Assembly (NCBI RefSeq): GCF_005860775.1
Contig: NZ_VCHQ01000019.1
Location: 1-64,000, forward strand
Source: Klebsiella indica
GTDB lineage: Bacteria > Pseudomonadota > Gammaproteobacteria > Enterobacterales > Enterobacteriaceae
Length of the DNA: 64,000 nt
Direction of reading: 5' to 3'
Made by a program: the position numbers and the translations under genes. Below the pieces are notes generated by a model. The model made no database searches, was not told the DNA's origin, and saw only the letters and a list, made by a program, of their open reading frames with translations. How positions within the stretch are numbered: position 1 is the stretch's first letter; each line of letters opens with the position of its first letter. Shown here in pieces: positions 33,657 through 45,105 of this stretch.

Positions 33657-34415
33657 ATGCCTATTATTCAGTCTGTTGAACGTGCACTGACGATCCTCGA
33701 TCTGTTTAATGAACAGGCTACGGAACTCAAAATCACCGACATCAGCAAACAGATGGGCCTGAGTAAAAGCACCCTCCATTCGCTACTCAAAACTTTACAG
33801 TTATACGGCTATATCGACCAGAACCCGGAAAACGACAAATACCGCCTGGGCATGAAGCTAGTAGAGCGCGGCAACTTTGTGGTAAGCAGCATAGACATTC
33901 GTCAGAAGGCGAAACGCTGGCTGACGGAACTCTCGCAACGCACCGGACAGACCACCCATCTTGGTATTCTTGACGGACGCGAAGGCGTTTATATCGAGAA
34001 AATTGAAGGCAGGCTTGCCGCCATTGCCTACTCACGTATCGGTCGTCGTTTACCGATCCATGCGACGGCTATCGGCAAGATATTGATTGCCTGGCTAAGC
34101 GAGACAGAGCTGAATACTCTGCTGGAAGGCTATCAGTACACATCGTTCACTCCAGCAACAATTACCTGCCGCGAAGATCTGTTGGCGACGCTGGCACAAA
34201 CCCGCGTCCAGGGTTATGCGCTGGATTGCGAAGAGAATGAACAAGACGTACGCTGCGTAGCAGTGCCGGTGTGGAACCATGAATCTCGCGTTATTGCAGC
34301 GCTGAGCCTGTCAACGTTAACCTCCCGTGTCGATGACGACGAGCTGGCCCGCTACCGCGGATTGCTGGAAGAGGCCGGGCGCCAGTTGTCGAAAGCGCTG
34401 GGCTACCCGGCCTGA
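33657..34415 (+). CDS. xynR: IclR-family regulator, XynR/YagI-like
   Basis: A 252-residue regulator. The N-terminal winged helix (IIQSVERALTILDLFNE, ITDISKQMGLSKSTLHSLL) is followed by the IclR ligand-binding domain. It resembles E. coli YagI, renamed XynR, which represses yagEF(GH) and responds to xylonate. The gene is convergent with yagH, the stop codons being 4 bp apart, and the controlled genes lie to its right, as in E. coli CP4-6. The palindrome before yagE (40700-40716) is its likely target. Assignment of the symbol rests on the neighbourhood. Confidence 0.8.
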   Translation: MPIIQSVERALTILDLFNEQATELKITDISKQMGLSKSTLHSLLKTLQLYGYIDQNPENDKYRLGMKLVERGNFVVSSIDIRQKAKRWLTELSQRTGQTTHLGILDGREGVYIEKIEGRLAAIAYSRIGRRLPIHATAIGKILIAWLSETELNTLLEGYQYTSFTPATITCREDLLATLAQTRVQGYALDCEENEQDVRCVAVPVWNHESRVIAALSLSTLTSRVDDDELARYRGLLEEAGRQLSKALGYPA

Positions 34416-34419
34416 GGAT

Positions 34420-36039
34420 TTACTCGATGACCGGTTGGTAACTGAAGTAGTCAAAATCAGCGTAGCAACCATCACCGCTAATATCCTCGCAGTGCAAGCC
34501 AACAAAAGCACCGGTAAAGAATCCGCGTCCGCCGATGTAATCATCCGACAACTTCCAGGCTGCATATTCCACCGGCACAGTTTGCCATTGCTCACCGTCA
34601 AACGAGTAGCTGTAGCGATAGATAAGATGGTCAACGTCAACCCTCAGCCACACGCTCCGCGTCTCGTCCGGCACTGCAATGGGTTGTTCGTGCAGCGGCC
34701 ACGACGGTACGTTATGGTCAAGTTGCAATACTTTAATAGTTCTCCCCTTCCCTTCTTCATAGTCAACAAAACAGTAGCTCCAGTTTTTGCTGTTGTAATA
34801 ACAGGTTAATCCGGCGCTCTGCTGGAAGTTTTCCGGGGCGAACTCCATCCGTGTTTCGGCGCGAAAGGCGAAATGCTGCCAGCGCCGCGCCACCGTGGAC
34901 TGGATAAAGGTAGAGTTGAGCGAGTCATTACCGTACAGACGTAAAAATCCCGGCCGCACGCTGAGGGAGCCCAGCGTGTCATCAAACGGAATACGCAGAG
35001 TTTGCAACTCTGGATTGAGTGTCGGGCCATTGAAGTCATCTCGCCAGTTCACCACCGCAGCCGCACGACTTTCAACCATTTGCGGCCCCGGCACGGTCAA
35101 TTGGGCGTGTTTTCCTCCTTCCACGGACGGCCAACCGTCATGCCAGGCGATGCGCACAATTCCGGTTTCTCGTCCCAGTGAACAGTAACCACGACCGCCT
35201 GAGGCCAGCAGCGGCACGCCGGGTAAACGCTTCGGACGACTAGTAAGATAGGCCATATACCACTCGCCAGTATGCGTCTCCAGCAGCGATCCGTGGCCGC
35301 TTTTCTGTAACGGGTTCTCCGGCAGATGCCAACTGGTCATCATTGTCCCGTCCGGGTGCAGTTCGTACGGCCCGTCAATATTTTTCGCCCTGAGCACAAC
35401 CACCGCGTGTTCGTAACTGGTACCTCCCTCAGCGACCAGCAGATAATACCAGCCATCCTTGCGATAAAGGTGCGCCCCTTCGGTATAACGCAGCGCCGTA
35501 CCGGTAAACAAAGTTTTGCGCGTTTTAGACAGGGTCCGGGTTTGCGGAAAATACTCCTGTAGCACGATGGTACAGTGCGGATCGCTGTGGTGACGCGGCC
35601 CCCATGGTCGGTAAATATAGTATTTTCGACCATCGCTATCATGAAACAGCGATGGGTCGAAGCCGCCGTTGCCCATCGCAACGGGCTCGCTCCACGGCCC
35701 TTCAATCGATGGTGCGGTCACCAGATAGTTACGACCATTTTTCCATGGCGAATCGACGATTTTCACATCAGTATACAGTAGCCAGAACAACCCGTCGGCA
35801 TAGCTCAGGCATGGTGCCCAAATGCCGCCGGAATCAGGGTTGCCTTTCATATCCAGCATCGACACGCGATCCAGCGGTGCGCTCACCAGCGACCAGTTTT
35901 TCAAATCCCGCGAGTGATAAATGCGTACCCCCGGAAACCACTCGAAGGTGGAGGTTGCGATGTAATAATCCTCATTCTGGCGACACAGCGATGGGTCCGG
36001 GTTAAACCCGGTCAGAATAGGGTTAGTAATGGTGTACAT
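34420..36039 (-). CDS. yagH: YagH-like glycoside hydrolase family 43 (beta-xylosidase)
   Basis: A 539-residue GH43 enzyme with an N-terminal five-bladed propeller (to about 320) and a C-terminal beta-sandwich. The general base is the D of NPDPSLCR near residue 15; the acid is the E of YTEGAHLYRK; a third conserved acidic residue lies in GGFDPSLFHD. There is no signal peptide, so it should cleave xylo-oligosaccharides brought in by YagG. It is E. coli YagH-like in length (536) and context. It ends the yagFGH run and starts 12 bp after yagG. Confidence 0.9.
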   Translation of the reverse strand: MYTITNPILTGFNPDPSLCRQNEDYYIATSTFEWFPGVRIYHSRDLKNWSLVSAPLDRVSMLDMKGNPDSGGIWAPCLSYADGLFWLLYTDVKIVDSPWKNGRNYLVTAPSIEGPWSEPVAMGNGGFDPSLFHDSDGRKYYIYRPWGPRHHSDPHCTIVLQEYFPQTRTLSKTRKTLFTGTALRYTEGAHLYRKDGWYYLLVAEGGTSYEHAVVVLRAKNIDGPYELHPDGTMMTSWHLPENPLQKSGHGSLLETHTGEWYMAYLTSRPKRLPGVPLLASGGRGYCSLGRETGIVRIAWHDGWPSVEGGKHAQLTVPGPQMVESRAAAVVNWRDDFNGPTLNPELQTLRIPFDDTLGSLSVRPGFLRLYGNDSLNSTFIQSTVARRWQHFAFRAETRMEFAPENFQQSAGLTCYYNSKNWSYCFVDYEEGKGRTIKVLQLDHNVPSWPLHEQPIAVPDETRSVWLRVDVDHLIYRYSYSFDGEQWQTVPVEYAAWKLSDDYIGGRGFFTGAFVGLHCEDISGDGCYADFDYFSYQPVIE

Positions 36040-36051
36040 ATTGCCTCCTCA

Positions 36052-37431
36052 TTAATTTGACGTCGCAGTGGTCGCGGCAGAAATAGCCTCTTTCGGCTCC
36101 TCACGATGCTTACGTAATTGCTGGCTGATGGCTTCAACGCGGGCATTGGTCAATTTATAAAATGAAAGCATGATGAACATGCCAACGTAGAGCACCACAG
36201 GCACCACGCAGAACAGGATTTTAATGGTGGTTAAAACCTCCACCGGCTGTACGCTGCTGCTCGCGGAGTAGTTCACATATGCCAGAATCCAGCCCACCAC
36301 CGCGCCGCCAATAGCCAGGCCAATTTTCAGACTGAACAGGTAAGTAGAGAACACCAGACCATCGAGACGCCGCCCGCTACGACTCTCTTCATAGTCGACC
36401 ACATCGGAAGCCATCAGCCACTGCAGTGGCGTAGTGGTGTTAAAGATGAACAGGAAAACAATATTGAGAGCGAAAATCAGCGCAATGTACTCAGCAGGAG
36501 TAACGAAAATAAGCAGGCTTATCAGCGAATAGACGACGATAATCGCTTTAAAAGCCTTTACCCGGTCAAAGCGGCCCAACAGGCGTGACGAGGCCAGCGA
36601 ACCGAACATAGTAGCGATGCTGCCATAAAGCAGGAACTGCATCGCCATTTCTGGATGATCCATCACATATTTCACGAAGTATAACGTTGCCCCACCGCGC
36701 ACAACGTTGGAGCAAGTCGCCATCATTTTGAAGGTACACATAATTCGCCATTGGGTGTTACCGAACAGCAACTTGAGATCTTTCGCCACCGACGACCCTG
36801 GCTGTACCTCAAAGGTGTAACGCTCTTTGGTGGTAAAAAAGCAGACGTAAAGCAGTACCACGCCGACCAGTCCCAGCACACACATCGCGCCAAAATAACC
36901 GACCTGTTCGTTACCTTTACCGATAATATTCACCAACGGCAGCGCTATGCCGCTGATCGCCAGCGAACCTGCCGCCGCAAGGAAAAAACGCCACGACTGT
37001 AACGCATGGCGCTCTTTTGGATCGGCGGTAATTACTCCCGGCATCGCGCAGTAGGGCACGTTGACGAAGGTATAAACCAGCGTCAGCAGAATATAGGTCA
37101 CGCAGGCATAAATAATTTTCCCCTGCGCAGAAAAATCCGGCGTGTAGAAGGTGAGCATACAGACGACCCCAAATGGAATCGCCCCCCACAGCAGAAACGG
37201 ACGAAACTGACCGTGGCGAGTACGGGTACGGTCCACCAGCAGTCCCATCAGCGGATCGGTGACGGCATCCAGAACGCGGGAAATTAAAAACAGCGTACCC
37301 ATAATGCCGGCGGACAGGCCGAATACGTCGGTGTAAAAATAAGCCAGCAGAAACATCGTTGCCTGCCAGACAAACCCGCAGGCAGTATCGCCCAGCCCGT
37401 ACCCGATTTTATCTTTCATAGTTAATTGCAT
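36052..37431 (-). CDS. yagG: YagG-like GPH-family sugar (xyloside) transporter
   Basis: A 459-residue, 12-helix cation symporter of the glycoside-pentoside-hexuronide family. The family signature appears as YGLGDTACGFVWQATMFLL near the start and RVLDAVTDPLMGLLVDRTRTRHG in the first cytoplasmic loop. I start at the ATG at 37429-37431; the 31 extra codons upstream lack family similarity. E. coli YagG is 460 residues. It probably imports xylosides for YagH. The 353-bp gap upstream suggests a promoter of its own. Confidence 0.9.
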   Translation of the reverse strand: MQLTMKDKIGYGLGDTACGFVWQATMFLLAYFYTDVFGLSAGIMGTLFLISRVLDAVTDPLMGLLVDRTRTRHGQFRPFLLWGAIPFGVVCMLTFYTPDFSAQGKIIYACVTYILLTLVYTFVNVPYCAMPGVITADPKERHALQSWRFFLAAAGSLAISGIALPLVNIIGKGNEQVGYFGAMCVLGLVGVVLLYVCFFTTKERYTFEVQPGSSVAKDLKLLFGNTQWRIMCTFKMMATCSNVVRGGATLYFVKYVMDHPEMAMQFLLYGSIATMFGSLASSRLLGRFDRVKAFKAIIVVYSLISLLIFVTPAEYIALIFALNIVFLFIFNTTTPLQWLMASDVVDYEESRSGRRLDGLVFSTYLFSLKIGLAIGGAVVGWILAYVNYSASSSVQPVEVLTTIKILFCVVPVVLYVGMFIMLSFYKLTNARVEAISQQLRKHREEPKEAISAATTATSN

Positions 37432-37784
37432 ATTTATCCCCGATCCAGAGAGTGGATATCGTGCAAACGTCAGGGACCTGAAAAAAGCAATAAATAGCCG
37501 CTGAAGAATCAGGAATACACCCATGATACGTGTGCTTAATTCACGTTTTCGTGTTATTTCAGTGTACGGAGTTGTTCCTTTTTACGGCAATGGTCATTTT
37601 TTACTTATGAATTATGTTATTTAGTTTTTGTGATTTCCATCGACATTAAACACAAATAAAAAATATTTTTATCTTTTATTTTTAGCTAATTACAAACATA
37701 TAAGAAAATGGAATTTGGCTTATTTAAGACATAAAAAAACGGCCCGCGAAATATTTCACACAAGCGAGAAAAACTTAAATTTAT
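37432..37784. other. Gap between yagF and yagG, no gene
   Basis: No gene is visible. The region is very AT-rich, and may hold a promoter for yagGH. A short run AAAAAAACGG near 37733-37743 follows the yagF stop side, but I see no clear hairpin terminator. Confidence 0.4.
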
Positions 37785-39752
37785 TTAAAGTCCAAGGGCT
37801 TTTTTACCGGCGTTAATCACCTCAATAATTTTATCAGTATCATATATGCAGCCTTTCCATGTACCACCGCTAATCGACTGCAAAGCCGCCCACAGGCGAG
37901 TATCGTCGGGTAAACAGTCATGAGCATGCAGGTCAGGATGGAGAGGTCTCGCCGCTAATTCCATCCCCCCCTCTTCCACCGTCAATCGCTTTTCCACTGT
38001 GCCGATGAAATTAACGCTGCCGGTTAAAGCAAAACGATCGACTACAATCTCAATAATGTCGTCATCGCGCAGTTTACCGATCGGCCCGCCCGCCAGCGCC
38101 TCCGGAGCGACATGACCAAAACAGGCACCGGTCGAAACCCCGGAGAAACGGGCATCGGTAATCAAGGATACCGTTTTTCCCCATGAGATGTGCTTCAACG
38201 CCGAGGTAAGCTGGTAGGTCTCTTCCATGCCAGTGCCGGACGGCCCACCACCAATCACTACCATAATGTCTCCCTGTTCGATCTCGCCGTTTTTGATCGC
38301 TTTGATCGCCAGCGCTTCAGAAACAAATATCCTCGCAGGCCCGGTATGACGATACACACCATCCTCATCCACCACAGTCGGATCGATCGCCGTGGCTTTG
38401 ATCACCGCTCCTTCCGGAGCAATATTGCCAACAGGGAAGGCAACCGTCGAGGTAAGTCCTTTAGCCCTTGCACGGGTCGGGGGGAGGATCACATCATTCG
38501 GATCGACTCCATCCTGATCGCGCAGACACTGGCGAAATTTCACACGTCGTTCGGAAGCTTGCCACCAGTCAAGATTTTCACCCACCGTCTGACCAGTCAC
38601 TGTCATCGCATCCAGATGCAGTAGGCCCAGACCTCGCAAATGCAGCATCACTTCCGGCACTCCACCGGCGAGAAAAGCGCGTACCGTCGGGTGGTAGTCC
38701 GGTCCATTCGGTAGCACGCTGACCAGACGCGGAACTTTTCGATTTATACGTGTCCACTGTTCAACGTCAGGAATCGTGCAGCCTGCAGCATGAGCAATAG
38801 CGGGAATGTGCAACAGGAGATTGGTCGAACCGCCAAACGCCGCATGGATTACCATCGCGTTTGCGATCGCTTTATCGCTCAAAATATCGCGAGTGGTGAT
38901 GCCGAGATTATCCAGTTCGCTTACCGCTCGTGCCGACTGGCGCGAGATTTCCAGCCACACTTCCTGCCCTGATGGCGCCAACGCCGAGTGCGGCAGCGCC
39001 AGCCCGAGCGCTTCCGCCACAACCTGCGAGGTACCCGCTGTGCCTAAGAACTGGCAGCCGCCGCCCGGCGAGGCACAGGCACGACAGCCGAGTTCAGCGG
39101 CTTCCTGCAACGACAATTCATGGTTGGCGTAGCGTGCGCCAATAGTCTGTACCTTTCCAGCGTCTTCGCCAAAGGTTGGCGGCAGCGTTGCCCCACCGGG
39201 TACCAAAATGGTCGGTAGATCGTGCATCGCCGCCAGCGCGATCATCGTCGCCGGTAGGCCTTTGTCACAGGTGGCGACACCAATCACCGCCCGACGCGTC
39301 GGCAACGAACGGATCAAACGACGAAACACAATCGCCGCGTCGTTGCGGTACGGCAAGGAGTCGAACATCCCATGGGTACCCTGAGATCGTCCATCGCACG
39401 GATCGCTGACAAAAGCGGCGAACGGAATGCCGCCATTGCGCGTTATCTCTTTTGCCGCCGCCTGCATCTGTAGGCCGATTTCCCAGTGCCCGGTATGATA
39501 ACCTAACGCCACCGGGCGACCATCACCGGCGCGAATTCCCCCTTGGGTACCAATAATCAACACCTCCTTCCCCGTAAGCTTGTTGGTATCCCAGCCCATG
39601 CCGGCGTTTTGCGTCATGCCAAACAGATTACCGCTCGGCGATTCCATCAGCATTTGCGGCGTCAGTGGCAGCACGCCCTGTGGTCCGGATGCATGAGTGA
39701 TGACCGCATAAAAGGCATCATCCTGGGAAATGAATATCTTCTCTATCGCCAT
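37785..39752 (-). CDS. yagF: YagF-like D-xylonate dehydratase
   Basis: A 655-residue dehydratase of the IlvD/EDD family, the same length as E. coli YagF, which converts D-xylonate to 2-dehydro-3-deoxy-D-pentonate. Iron-sulfur cluster cysteines are seen in [10 protein letters not shown] and [10 protein letters not shown], and a third is in the [18 protein letters not shown] segment. The family's C-terminal signature [13 protein letters not shown] is present. The gene follows yagE by 14 bp, so dehydratase and aldolase are co-transcribed from the yagE promoter. Confidence 0.92.
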   Translation of the reverse strand: MAIEKIFISQDDAFYAVITHASGPQGVLPLTPQMLMESPSGNLFGMTQNAGMGWDTNKLTGKEVLIIGTQGGIRAGDGRPVALGYHTGHWEIGLQMQAAAKEITRNGGIPFAAFVSDPCDGRSQGTHGMFDSLPYRNDAAIVFRRLIRSLPTRRAVIGVATCDKGLPATMIALAAMHDLPTILVPGGATLPPTFGEDAGKVQTIGARYANHELSLQEAAELGCRACASPGGGCQFLGTAGTSQVVAEALGLALPHSALAPSGQEVWLEISRQSARAVSELDNLGITTRDILSDKAIANAMVIHAAFGGSTNLLLHIPAIAHAAGCTIPDVEQWTRINRKVPRLVSVLPNGPDYHPTVRAFLAGGVPEVMLHLRGLGLLHLDAMTVTGQTVGENLDWWQASERRVKFRQCLRDQDGVDPNDVILPPTRARAKGLTSTVAFPVGNIAPEGAVIKATAIDPTVVDEDGVYRHTGPARIFVSEALAIKAIKNGEIEQGDIMVVIGGGPSGTGMEETYQLTSALKHISWGKTVSLITDARFSGVSTGACFGHVAPEALAGGPIGKLRDDDIIEIVVDRFALTGSVNFIGTVEKRLTVEEGGMELAARPLHPDLHAHDCLPDDTRLWAALQSISGGTWKGCIYDTDKIIEVINAGKKALGL

Positions 39753-39766
39753 CTTATTATTCCGGT

Positions 39767-40675
39767 TTAGCAGAGTCTAAGCTGTTGCAACAGCGCTTTA
39801 AGCTGCATCTTTTGCACTTCATCCAGCGGAGAGGCCGGGGGGAGTACGTGTGTCGAAATCGGGCGACCGCACATGACGATCGCCTCTTTAATCACGTTAA
39901 CGAACGGTGTATCCAGTTGATAAATTCGCGGGATTTGCAACAGCGTCTGATGATAGTGTGCCGCTTGCGCCAGATCGCCATCGCGGAAAGCCTGCAGCAG
40001 CTTCACTGATATCTGCGGCGCAAAATTGACGCTGGCAGAGATCGCCCCATCACCGCCAAGCAGCAGAGTGTTAAATAGGTGGTCATCGTAACCACAAAGT
40101 ACCGAGAAGTGTGGGTGCGCCGATTTGACCGTTTTGATCATGCTGCGCAGGTGAGCCACCGAATCGATAGTGTCTTTGATGCCAACAATATTACGTCGCG
40201 AATCCACCAGCGTTTTTACCAACTCAGGAGGCAGATCCTGGCCTGTTAACGCCGGAAAGTTATACAGCACCACCGGCAGAGTCACGCAATCAGCCACCTG
40301 CTGAAAATAACGAATCAGATTGTGTTCAGAAACTTTCCAGTAATAGGGGTTGATGACCACAATGCCGTCGGCTCCCGCTTCCTGTGCGTGCTGACTAAGT
40401 TCGATGACTTCCCGGGCGTTAGTGCCACCGGTGCCAACCAACACCGGCACCCGCCGATCCACATAACCAATGACAAAGGTGGCAATGGTTTTACGCTCAT
40501 CGACATTAAGCTGAGAGAACTCCCCACCGCTGCCGAGGATGAACAGGCCGTCAACGCCAGCGAAAATCATGTCATCAATCAACGCGGCGGTACCCACTTC
40601 ATCGAACTGACCATCGGCGGTAAAAATAGTCGAAACAGGCGGAATAATCCCTGAGAACTGCATGGTTTGCTGCAT
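39767..40675 (-). CDS. yagE: YagE-like 2-keto-3-deoxy-acid aldolase (DapA family)
   Basis: A 302-residue class I aldolase with the Schiff-base lysine in GIKDTIDS and the catalytic tyrosine in LYNFPALTG, plus the substrate-carboxylate motif GTGGTN. It matches E. coli YagE closely over its whole length. YagE splits 2-dehydro-3-deoxy-pentonate into pyruvate and glycolaldehyde. The start is the ATG at 40673-40675 after AAGGGGATCTC; the longer frame to 40696 starts in the leader. It is first in the leftward operon, behind the palindromic operator. Confidence 0.93.
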   Translation of the reverse strand: MQQTMQFSGIIPPVSTIFTADGQFDEVGTAALIDDMIFAGVDGLFILGSGGEFSQLNVDERKTIATFVIGYVDRRVPVLVGTGGTNAREVIELSQHAQEAGADGIVVINPYYWKVSEHNLIRYFQQVADCVTLPVVLYNFPALTGQDLPPELVKTLVDSRRNIVGIKDTIDSVAHLRSMIKTVKSAHPHFSVLCGYDDHLFNTLLLGGDGAISASVNFAPQISVKLLQAFRDGDLAQAAHYHQTLLQIPRIYQLDTPFVNVIKEAIVMCGRPISTHVLPPASPLDEVQKMQLKALLQQLRLC

Positions 40676-40699
40676 GAGATCCCCTTGCTGAATCATCTT

Positions 40700-40716
40700 G
40701 TTCTATATTATAGAAC
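40700..40716. promoter_or_regulatory. Perfect 17-bp palindrome over the yagE -10, XynR operator candidate
   Basis: GTTCTATATTATAGAAC is a perfect palindrome around the central T (40708). Its minus strand contains the -10 TATAAT (40707-40712), 25-30 bp before the yagE start codon. A repressor bound here would block RNA polymerase, consistent with XynR. Confidence 0.65.
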
Positions 40717-41005
40717 CTCGTTCTTTTATTTAACGATCATACTATGCCGCCAGCAAAGAAAAGGTAAATGCTAAGGAAGCCGGAAGTGCGTATTTTTTAA
40801 TCTCGATCACAAAATAACCGTTCTGTTCTAAAAGTTGTGGTGAGCTCGGTGCGAGACATATACCGCCGTTCAGACTGGCTGCGAGAAGAAAAACTGTACT
40901 ATATTGATGACTGGAGAGAGAGCGAGTGCCCAGGAGTTTTATTCCACTGAGAGGAAAGTAGAAAAAGCAGGCCACAGCACGCTGTGGCCTGAAATGAAAC
41001 AACGA
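40717..41005. other. Gap between yagE and iolE without genes
   Basis: It contains the upstream part of the yagE promoter and the 3' end of the iolE unit. The segment 40974-40995 (CCACAGCACGCTGTGGCCTG) folds into a hairpin CCACAGC/GCTGTGG, a likely terminator for iolE. No coding frame looks real. Confidence 0.5.
40973..40990 (-). terminator. Hairpin after iolE
   Basis: GCCACAGC and GCTGTGGC pair around ACG, 8-bp stem with a very short loop. It lies 16 bp beyond the iolE stop. On the minus strand it is followed by TGCTTTTTCTAC, a T-run that makes it an intrinsic terminator for iolE. Confidence 0.7.
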
Positions 41006-41905
41006 TTAGATTCCTGCCGTTTCACGGATGTATTTACGTGCTTTTACCGCATATTCGAATGGGTTGGCCAGCGCCGGATCCTGCTCGGCCTCGACCACCA
41101 TCCAGCCTTTATAACCATGATCGTCCAATAATTTGAACACCGGGCGGAAATCAATCACCCCATCGCCCGGAACCGTAAAGGTCCCTTTCTTCACCCCATC
41201 AAGGAAAGAGAGCCCTTCACGACGCACCTGTTCAATCACCGGCGGACGCACGTCTTTCAGGTGCACATGGTTAATCCGCGACAAATACTTTTTCAGAATC
41301 GCCAGCATCGGCTCCTCACCGCCTTCGGAATACCAGGCATGGCCGGTGTCGAACAGCAGGAAGACTTTGTCATCTACCAGCGACATAAACTTGTCGATCT
41401 CTTCGGTGGTCTGGATACCGGTTCCCATATGATGATGGAGACAAACCTGCATACCCTTTTCCGCCGCCAGACGGCCGATGGTGTTGTAACCTTCCGCAAC
41501 CCGCTGCCACTCTTCTTCGCTAAAACACGGTTTCACATTGCCAAGAATCGGTTTTTCCAGCCCCTGGATACTGCCGCTCTGCTCAGAACAACCGATTACT
41601 TTCGCGCCCATGGCATGAAGAAAATTCATATGATTCACAAATTCATCAATGGTTTTTTCCCGCTGCCCGTTGGCAAAAAAGGTACTAAACCAGGCGTTGC
41701 AAATCTGAATGCCGCGGATATCCAGCATCGGCTTGAGAACCGCCGGATCGCGTGGATATTTGCTGCCAACTTCGCTACCGGTAAAACCCGCCAGCGCCAT
41801 TTCGCTGACGGTTTGCTGGAAAGTATTCTCGCTGCCAAGATCCGGCATATCGTCATTCGTCCAGCCAATCGGGGCGATAGCCAGTTTTACATTATCTTTG
41901 TTCAT
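41006..41905 (-). CDS. iolE: IolE, 2-keto-myo-inositol dehydratase
   Basis: A 299-residue TIM-barrel enzyme (xylose isomerase-like) that dehydrates scyllo-inosose to 3D-trihydroxycyclohexane-dione, step two of myo-inositol breakdown. Motifs: the start [15 protein letters not shown], the metal-site segment [26 protein letters not shown] and HVHLKDVRP. The length agrees with the family (about 297). It is followed by a terminator. The 128-bp gap to iolG suggests the two are read from one or two promoters. Confidence 0.94.
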   Translation of the reverse strand: MNKDNVKLAIAPIGWTNDDMPDLGSENTFQQTVSEMALAGFTGSEVGSKYPRDPAVLKPMLDIRGIQICNAWFSTFFANGQREKTIDEFVNHMNFLHAMGAKVIGCSEQSGSIQGLEKPILGNVKPCFSEEEWQRVAEGYNTIGRLAAEKGMQVCLHHHMGTGIQTTEEIDKFMSLVDDKVFLLFDTGHAWYSEGGEEPMLAILKKYLSRINHVHLKDVRPPVIEQVRREGLSFLDGVKKGTFTVPGDGVIDFRPVFKLLDDHGYKGWMVVEAEQDPALANPFEYAVKARKYIRETAGI

Positions 41906-42033
41906 AGTAGGGCTCCTGCCGCTGCGCCTTGCCAGCGCAGCAATTGATGCTCGATAAGTTCACATGTTTCCGTTACCTGATTTCTATTTTCCAAATCCCT
42001 ATGTAAATAGATCTACCCACCAGAAAAATGTGC

Positions 42034-43047
42034 TTAACGTTTATAGAACTCGGGACATTCAGGCAACGCTATCGTAACCGGTTCGCTGATCCCCTGCGCT
42101 TTGATACAGGCGTCGGCAGCAACAGATGCCGCATAGCCATCCCATGCTGATGGGCCATTCAGTTGTCCAGCCTTAACATCGTTAATGAAAGCTTGCAGTT
42201 CAACGTCATATGCTTTGATAAAGCGGTCTTTCCAGTCGACCAGAATAGCGGTCGACAGGTTAGCGGATTTACGCATTTGTACCGCTGACGGCTCAGGCAG
42301 ACGGGCAATGCCGGTTTCACCAATAACCTCGCACTGGATGTCGTAGCCGTACTGGCAATTCACGAACACTTCAACATCGATCAGTGTGCCTTTCCTGGTT
42401 TCAAACGACACGATCTGCGGATCCTTCAGCCCCGCATGGGCGTAAGACGTGGAACGCGGGAAGCGTACCTGTACCGAACGATAGTCGTCGTTCAACAACC
42501 AGCGCAAAACGTCCAGCTCGTGGATCAGGGTATTGGTGATCGCCATATCGGTGGTATAGTTCTCGCCTACAGACTGATTGCGGTGCGCGCAGCGCAGCAT
42601 CAGCGGCGCACCGATATCGCCGTCATCAATCACTTTTTTTAACGCCTGATAGCCTTCGTCATAGGGGCGCATGAAACCAACCTGCACCAGGCGGCGCCCC
42701 GCTTTCATTTCTGCATCGACAATACGGCGACAGCCTTCCGCGCTCATCGCCAATGGCTTCTCACAGAAGACTGGCTTACCGGCAGCAATAGCAGCCAGCG
42801 TATACTCTTCGTGGGTCGGGTCCCATGAGGTGACCAGGATGGCGTCAACATCGCTGGCCTTAATCACATCATGACCATCAGCATAAATTTCCGCAGTGAC
42901 GCCCGGCAATGCAACCGCAGCGCGAGCGTTCTCTTGATTGATATCTGAAACTGCCACGACCGTGGCGCCCTGTAATACCTGAGTGCAACGGCGGATATGT
43001 TCTTTACCAATGGCACCTGCGCCGATAACGCCTAATTTAAGTGACAT
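42034..43047 (-). CDS. iolG: IolG, myo-inositol 2-dehydrogenase
   Basis: A 337-residue Gfo/Idh/MocA dehydrogenase that oxidises myo-inositol with NAD+. The Rossmann loop is [15 protein letters not shown] near the N-terminus; the catalytic lysine is in FCEKPLAMS (about 97); the downstream DxxxH pattern [13 protein letters not shown] carries the catalytic Asp and His. It is full length. It lies between iolD (49 bp upstream) and iolE. The first step of the pathway is thus encoded next to steps two and three. Confidence 0.94.
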   Translation of the reverse strand: MSLKLGVIGAGAIGKEHIRRCTQVLQGATVVAVSDINQENARAAVALPGVTAEIYADGHDVIKASDVDAILVTSWDPTHEEYTLAAIAAGKPVFCEKPLAMSAEGCRRIVDAEMKAGRRLVQVGFMRPYDEGYQALKKVIDDGDIGAPLMLRCAHRNQSVGENYTTDMAITNTLIHELDVLRWLLNDDYRSVQVRFPRSTSYAHAGLKDPQIVSFETRKGTLIDVEVFVNCQYGYDIQCEVIGETGIARLPEPSAVQMRKSANLSTAILVDWKDRFIKAYDVELQAFINDVKAGQLNGPSAWDGYAASVAADACIKAQGISEPVTIALPECPEFYKR

Positions 43048-43095
43048 AGTGAGTGTTCTCCCGATAATTTTAGGGTTCAGAGTTTATGTTCAGTT

Positions 43096-45036
43096 TTAGT
43101 AATCCCGCGCCTGAGCGCGTTTTTCATTAATTATTTTGGCGACCTCGCGGATCCGTGCCGACAGCGCTGTCTGCGCGACACCTACGTTCCACCAACTTCC
43201 ATAGCCATGCACCATCGTTTTCGGCAGCACTTTTATATCGATCAGCGTACTGATCGTCTCACGACGCGCGGCATCCAGCGCATGGCGCAGTTCATCCAGC
43301 GTCGTCACGCGCCAGGTTTTACAACCATAGCCGGCAGCAACAGTAGCAAAATCCACCGGCATCAGGCCCCCCTGAAGCTGGCCCGTCTCCGCGCAACGGA
43401 AGCGGAACTCAGTACCAAAACTGTCCATACCATGCCCTATCTGCAGGTTGTTGATGCAACCATTGGCCATATTGTCGAACAGTATGATGTTGATCTTCGC
43501 GCGCTCCTGCAGGGAGGTCACCAGTTCGGAATGCAGCATCATGAACGAACCGTCACCCACCAGGGAGTAAACCTCGCTCTGGGGCTGAGCCAGTTTAACG
43601 CCCAGCGCGGCGCTGACTTCATAACCCATGCAGGAGTAGCCGTATTCCACGTGATAGGTGTTGGTTGCCCGGTTGCGCCAGACGCGCTGCAGGTCTCCCG
43701 GCAAACTTCCCGCCGCCGCGACAATCACCGCGTCGGCCGGTAAGGTTTCGTTCAGCACGCCGAGGACGCTGCTTTGTGTCAGGGTGGAATCGGTTATCTG
43801 GCGGAATTCGCGATACACCGACTCACGATCCAGATGATCATCAATTTCCGGTACGAAAGACTTTTCCTGCCACACCGCCTGATAAACGCGCTGCGTCTCT
43901 TTCAATTGACGGCTCTGCACGCTTTCAATCTGCTCGCCCCACCCGGCCTGCCAGGTTTCGCCGGACAGGGCGTCATCCAGGGCAGTAAGGGCTTCACGCG
44001 CATCGGCCAGCATTGGAATACCGTCCAGTTTCCAGGCATCGAAATTGCTGACGTTAATATTGAGAAAACGCACTTCCGGATGCTGGAAAATCCATTTCGA
44101 CGACGTAGTGAAGTCGCTGAACCGCGTGCCGAGGCCGATAACTAAATCCGCTTCTTTCGCCAGCAGGTTGGCTGCCAGACACCCGGTTTCGCCAACGCCG
44201 CCCACATTAAACGGATGCGAAGAGACAACGGTGCCTTTACCGGCCTGGGTTTCGGCAAACGGGATACCGTAGCGTTCGGCGAAACGGATCAACGCTTCGC
44301 CTGCGCCGGAATATTTCACCCCGCCACCGCAAACAATCAGCGGTTTACGGCTGGCTTTAATTGCGGCAACCGCGTCCGCTAGCTGCACGGCGCTAACCGG
44401 GCGACGGTCGAGACGGTGTACACGACGGGTAAAGAAAGACGCGGGATAATCCCAGGCTTCACCCTGAACATCCTGCGGCAGGCACAGAGTCACCGCGCCC
44501 GTTTCCGCCGGGTCGGTCAGCACGCGCATGGCGTTGATGCAGGCGCTCATCAATTGTTCCGGGCGGGTAATGCGATCCCAGTATTTGCTCACCGCACGAA
44601 ACGCGTCGTTGGTGCTGATACTCAGATCATGGCTCTGTTCAATTTGCTGTAAAACCGGATCGGGCTGGCGAGTGGCAAACACATCGCCGGGCAGCAATAA
44701 CAGAGGAATACGGTTGGCGGTCGCGGTGCCGGCGGCGGTAATCATGTTCGCCGCACCGGGGCCGATGGAGGAGGTGCAGGCAATAATCTGACGGCGTAAA
44801 GACTGTCTGGCAAAACCCGTCGCAGCATGCGCCATCCCTTGCTCGTTACGCCCCTGATAGACCCGCATTTCACCGCTATCTTGCTCCAGGGCCTGTCCCA
44901 GCCCCAGAACGTTGCCGTGGCCAAAGATAGCAAAGATACCTTGCACGAATTTATGCTCTTCACCATCGACGTCCAGGTACTGATTATCCAGGAACTTAAC
45001 CAGCGCCTGCGCCGTTGTCAGTCTCAGTCTGCCCAT
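43096..45036 (-). CDS. iolD: IolD, trihydroxycyclohexane-dione hydrolase
   Basis: A 646-residue thiamine-diphosphate enzyme that opens the ring of the IolE product to 5-deoxy-glucuronate. The N-terminal pyrimidine-binding domain holds the conserved glutamate region ([15 protein letters not shown]), a central domain follows, and the C-terminal pyrophosphate domain has the [12 protein letters not shown] motif with the downstream NMANGCI. The length fits the family. It is the first gene of the leftward iolD-iolG-iolE run and is divergent from iolC. Confidence 0.94.
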   Translation of the reverse strand: MGRLRLTTAQALVKFLDNQYLDVDGEEHKFVQGIFAIFGHGNVLGLGQALEQDSGEMRVYQGRNEQGMAHAATGFARQSLRRQIIACTSSIGPGAANMITAAGTATANRIPLLLLPGDVFATRQPDPVLQQIEQSHDLSISTNDAFRAVSKYWDRITRPEQLMSACINAMRVLTDPAETGAVTLCLPQDVQGEAWDYPASFFTRRVHRLDRRPVSAVQLADAVAAIKASRKPLIVCGGGVKYSGAGEALIRFAERYGIPFAETQAGKGTVVSSHPFNVGGVGETGCLAANLLAKEADLVIGLGTRFSDFTTSSKWIFQHPEVRFLNINVSNFDAWKLDGIPMLADAREALTALDDALSGETWQAGWGEQIESVQSRQLKETQRVYQAVWQEKSFVPEIDDHLDRESVYREFRQITDSTLTQSSVLGVLNETLPADAVIVAAAGSLPGDLQRVWRNRATNTYHVEYGYSCMGYEVSAALGVKLAQPQSEVYSLVGDGSFMMLHSELVTSLQERAKINIILFDNMANGCINNLQIGHGMDSFGTEFRFRCAETGQLQGGLMPVDFATVAAGYGCKTWRVTTLDELRHALDAARRETISTLIDIKVLPKTMVHGYGSWWNVGVAQTALSARIREVAKIINEKRAQARDY

Positions 45037-45087
45037 GTTGCCTAATCCTTATATTTCAGTATTTGTTGTGTGGGTTAGCGCGTTTGC

Positions 45088-45105
45088 CCTGTACAGCCTG
45101 TACAG
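45088..45105. repeat. Tandem CCTGTACAG repeat upstream of iolD
   Basis: CCTGTACAG at 45088-45096 is repeated immediately at 45097-45105; each unit contains the palindrome CTGTACAG. It lies 52 bp before the iolD start. It may be a regulator site or part of the promoter. Confidence 0.6.
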
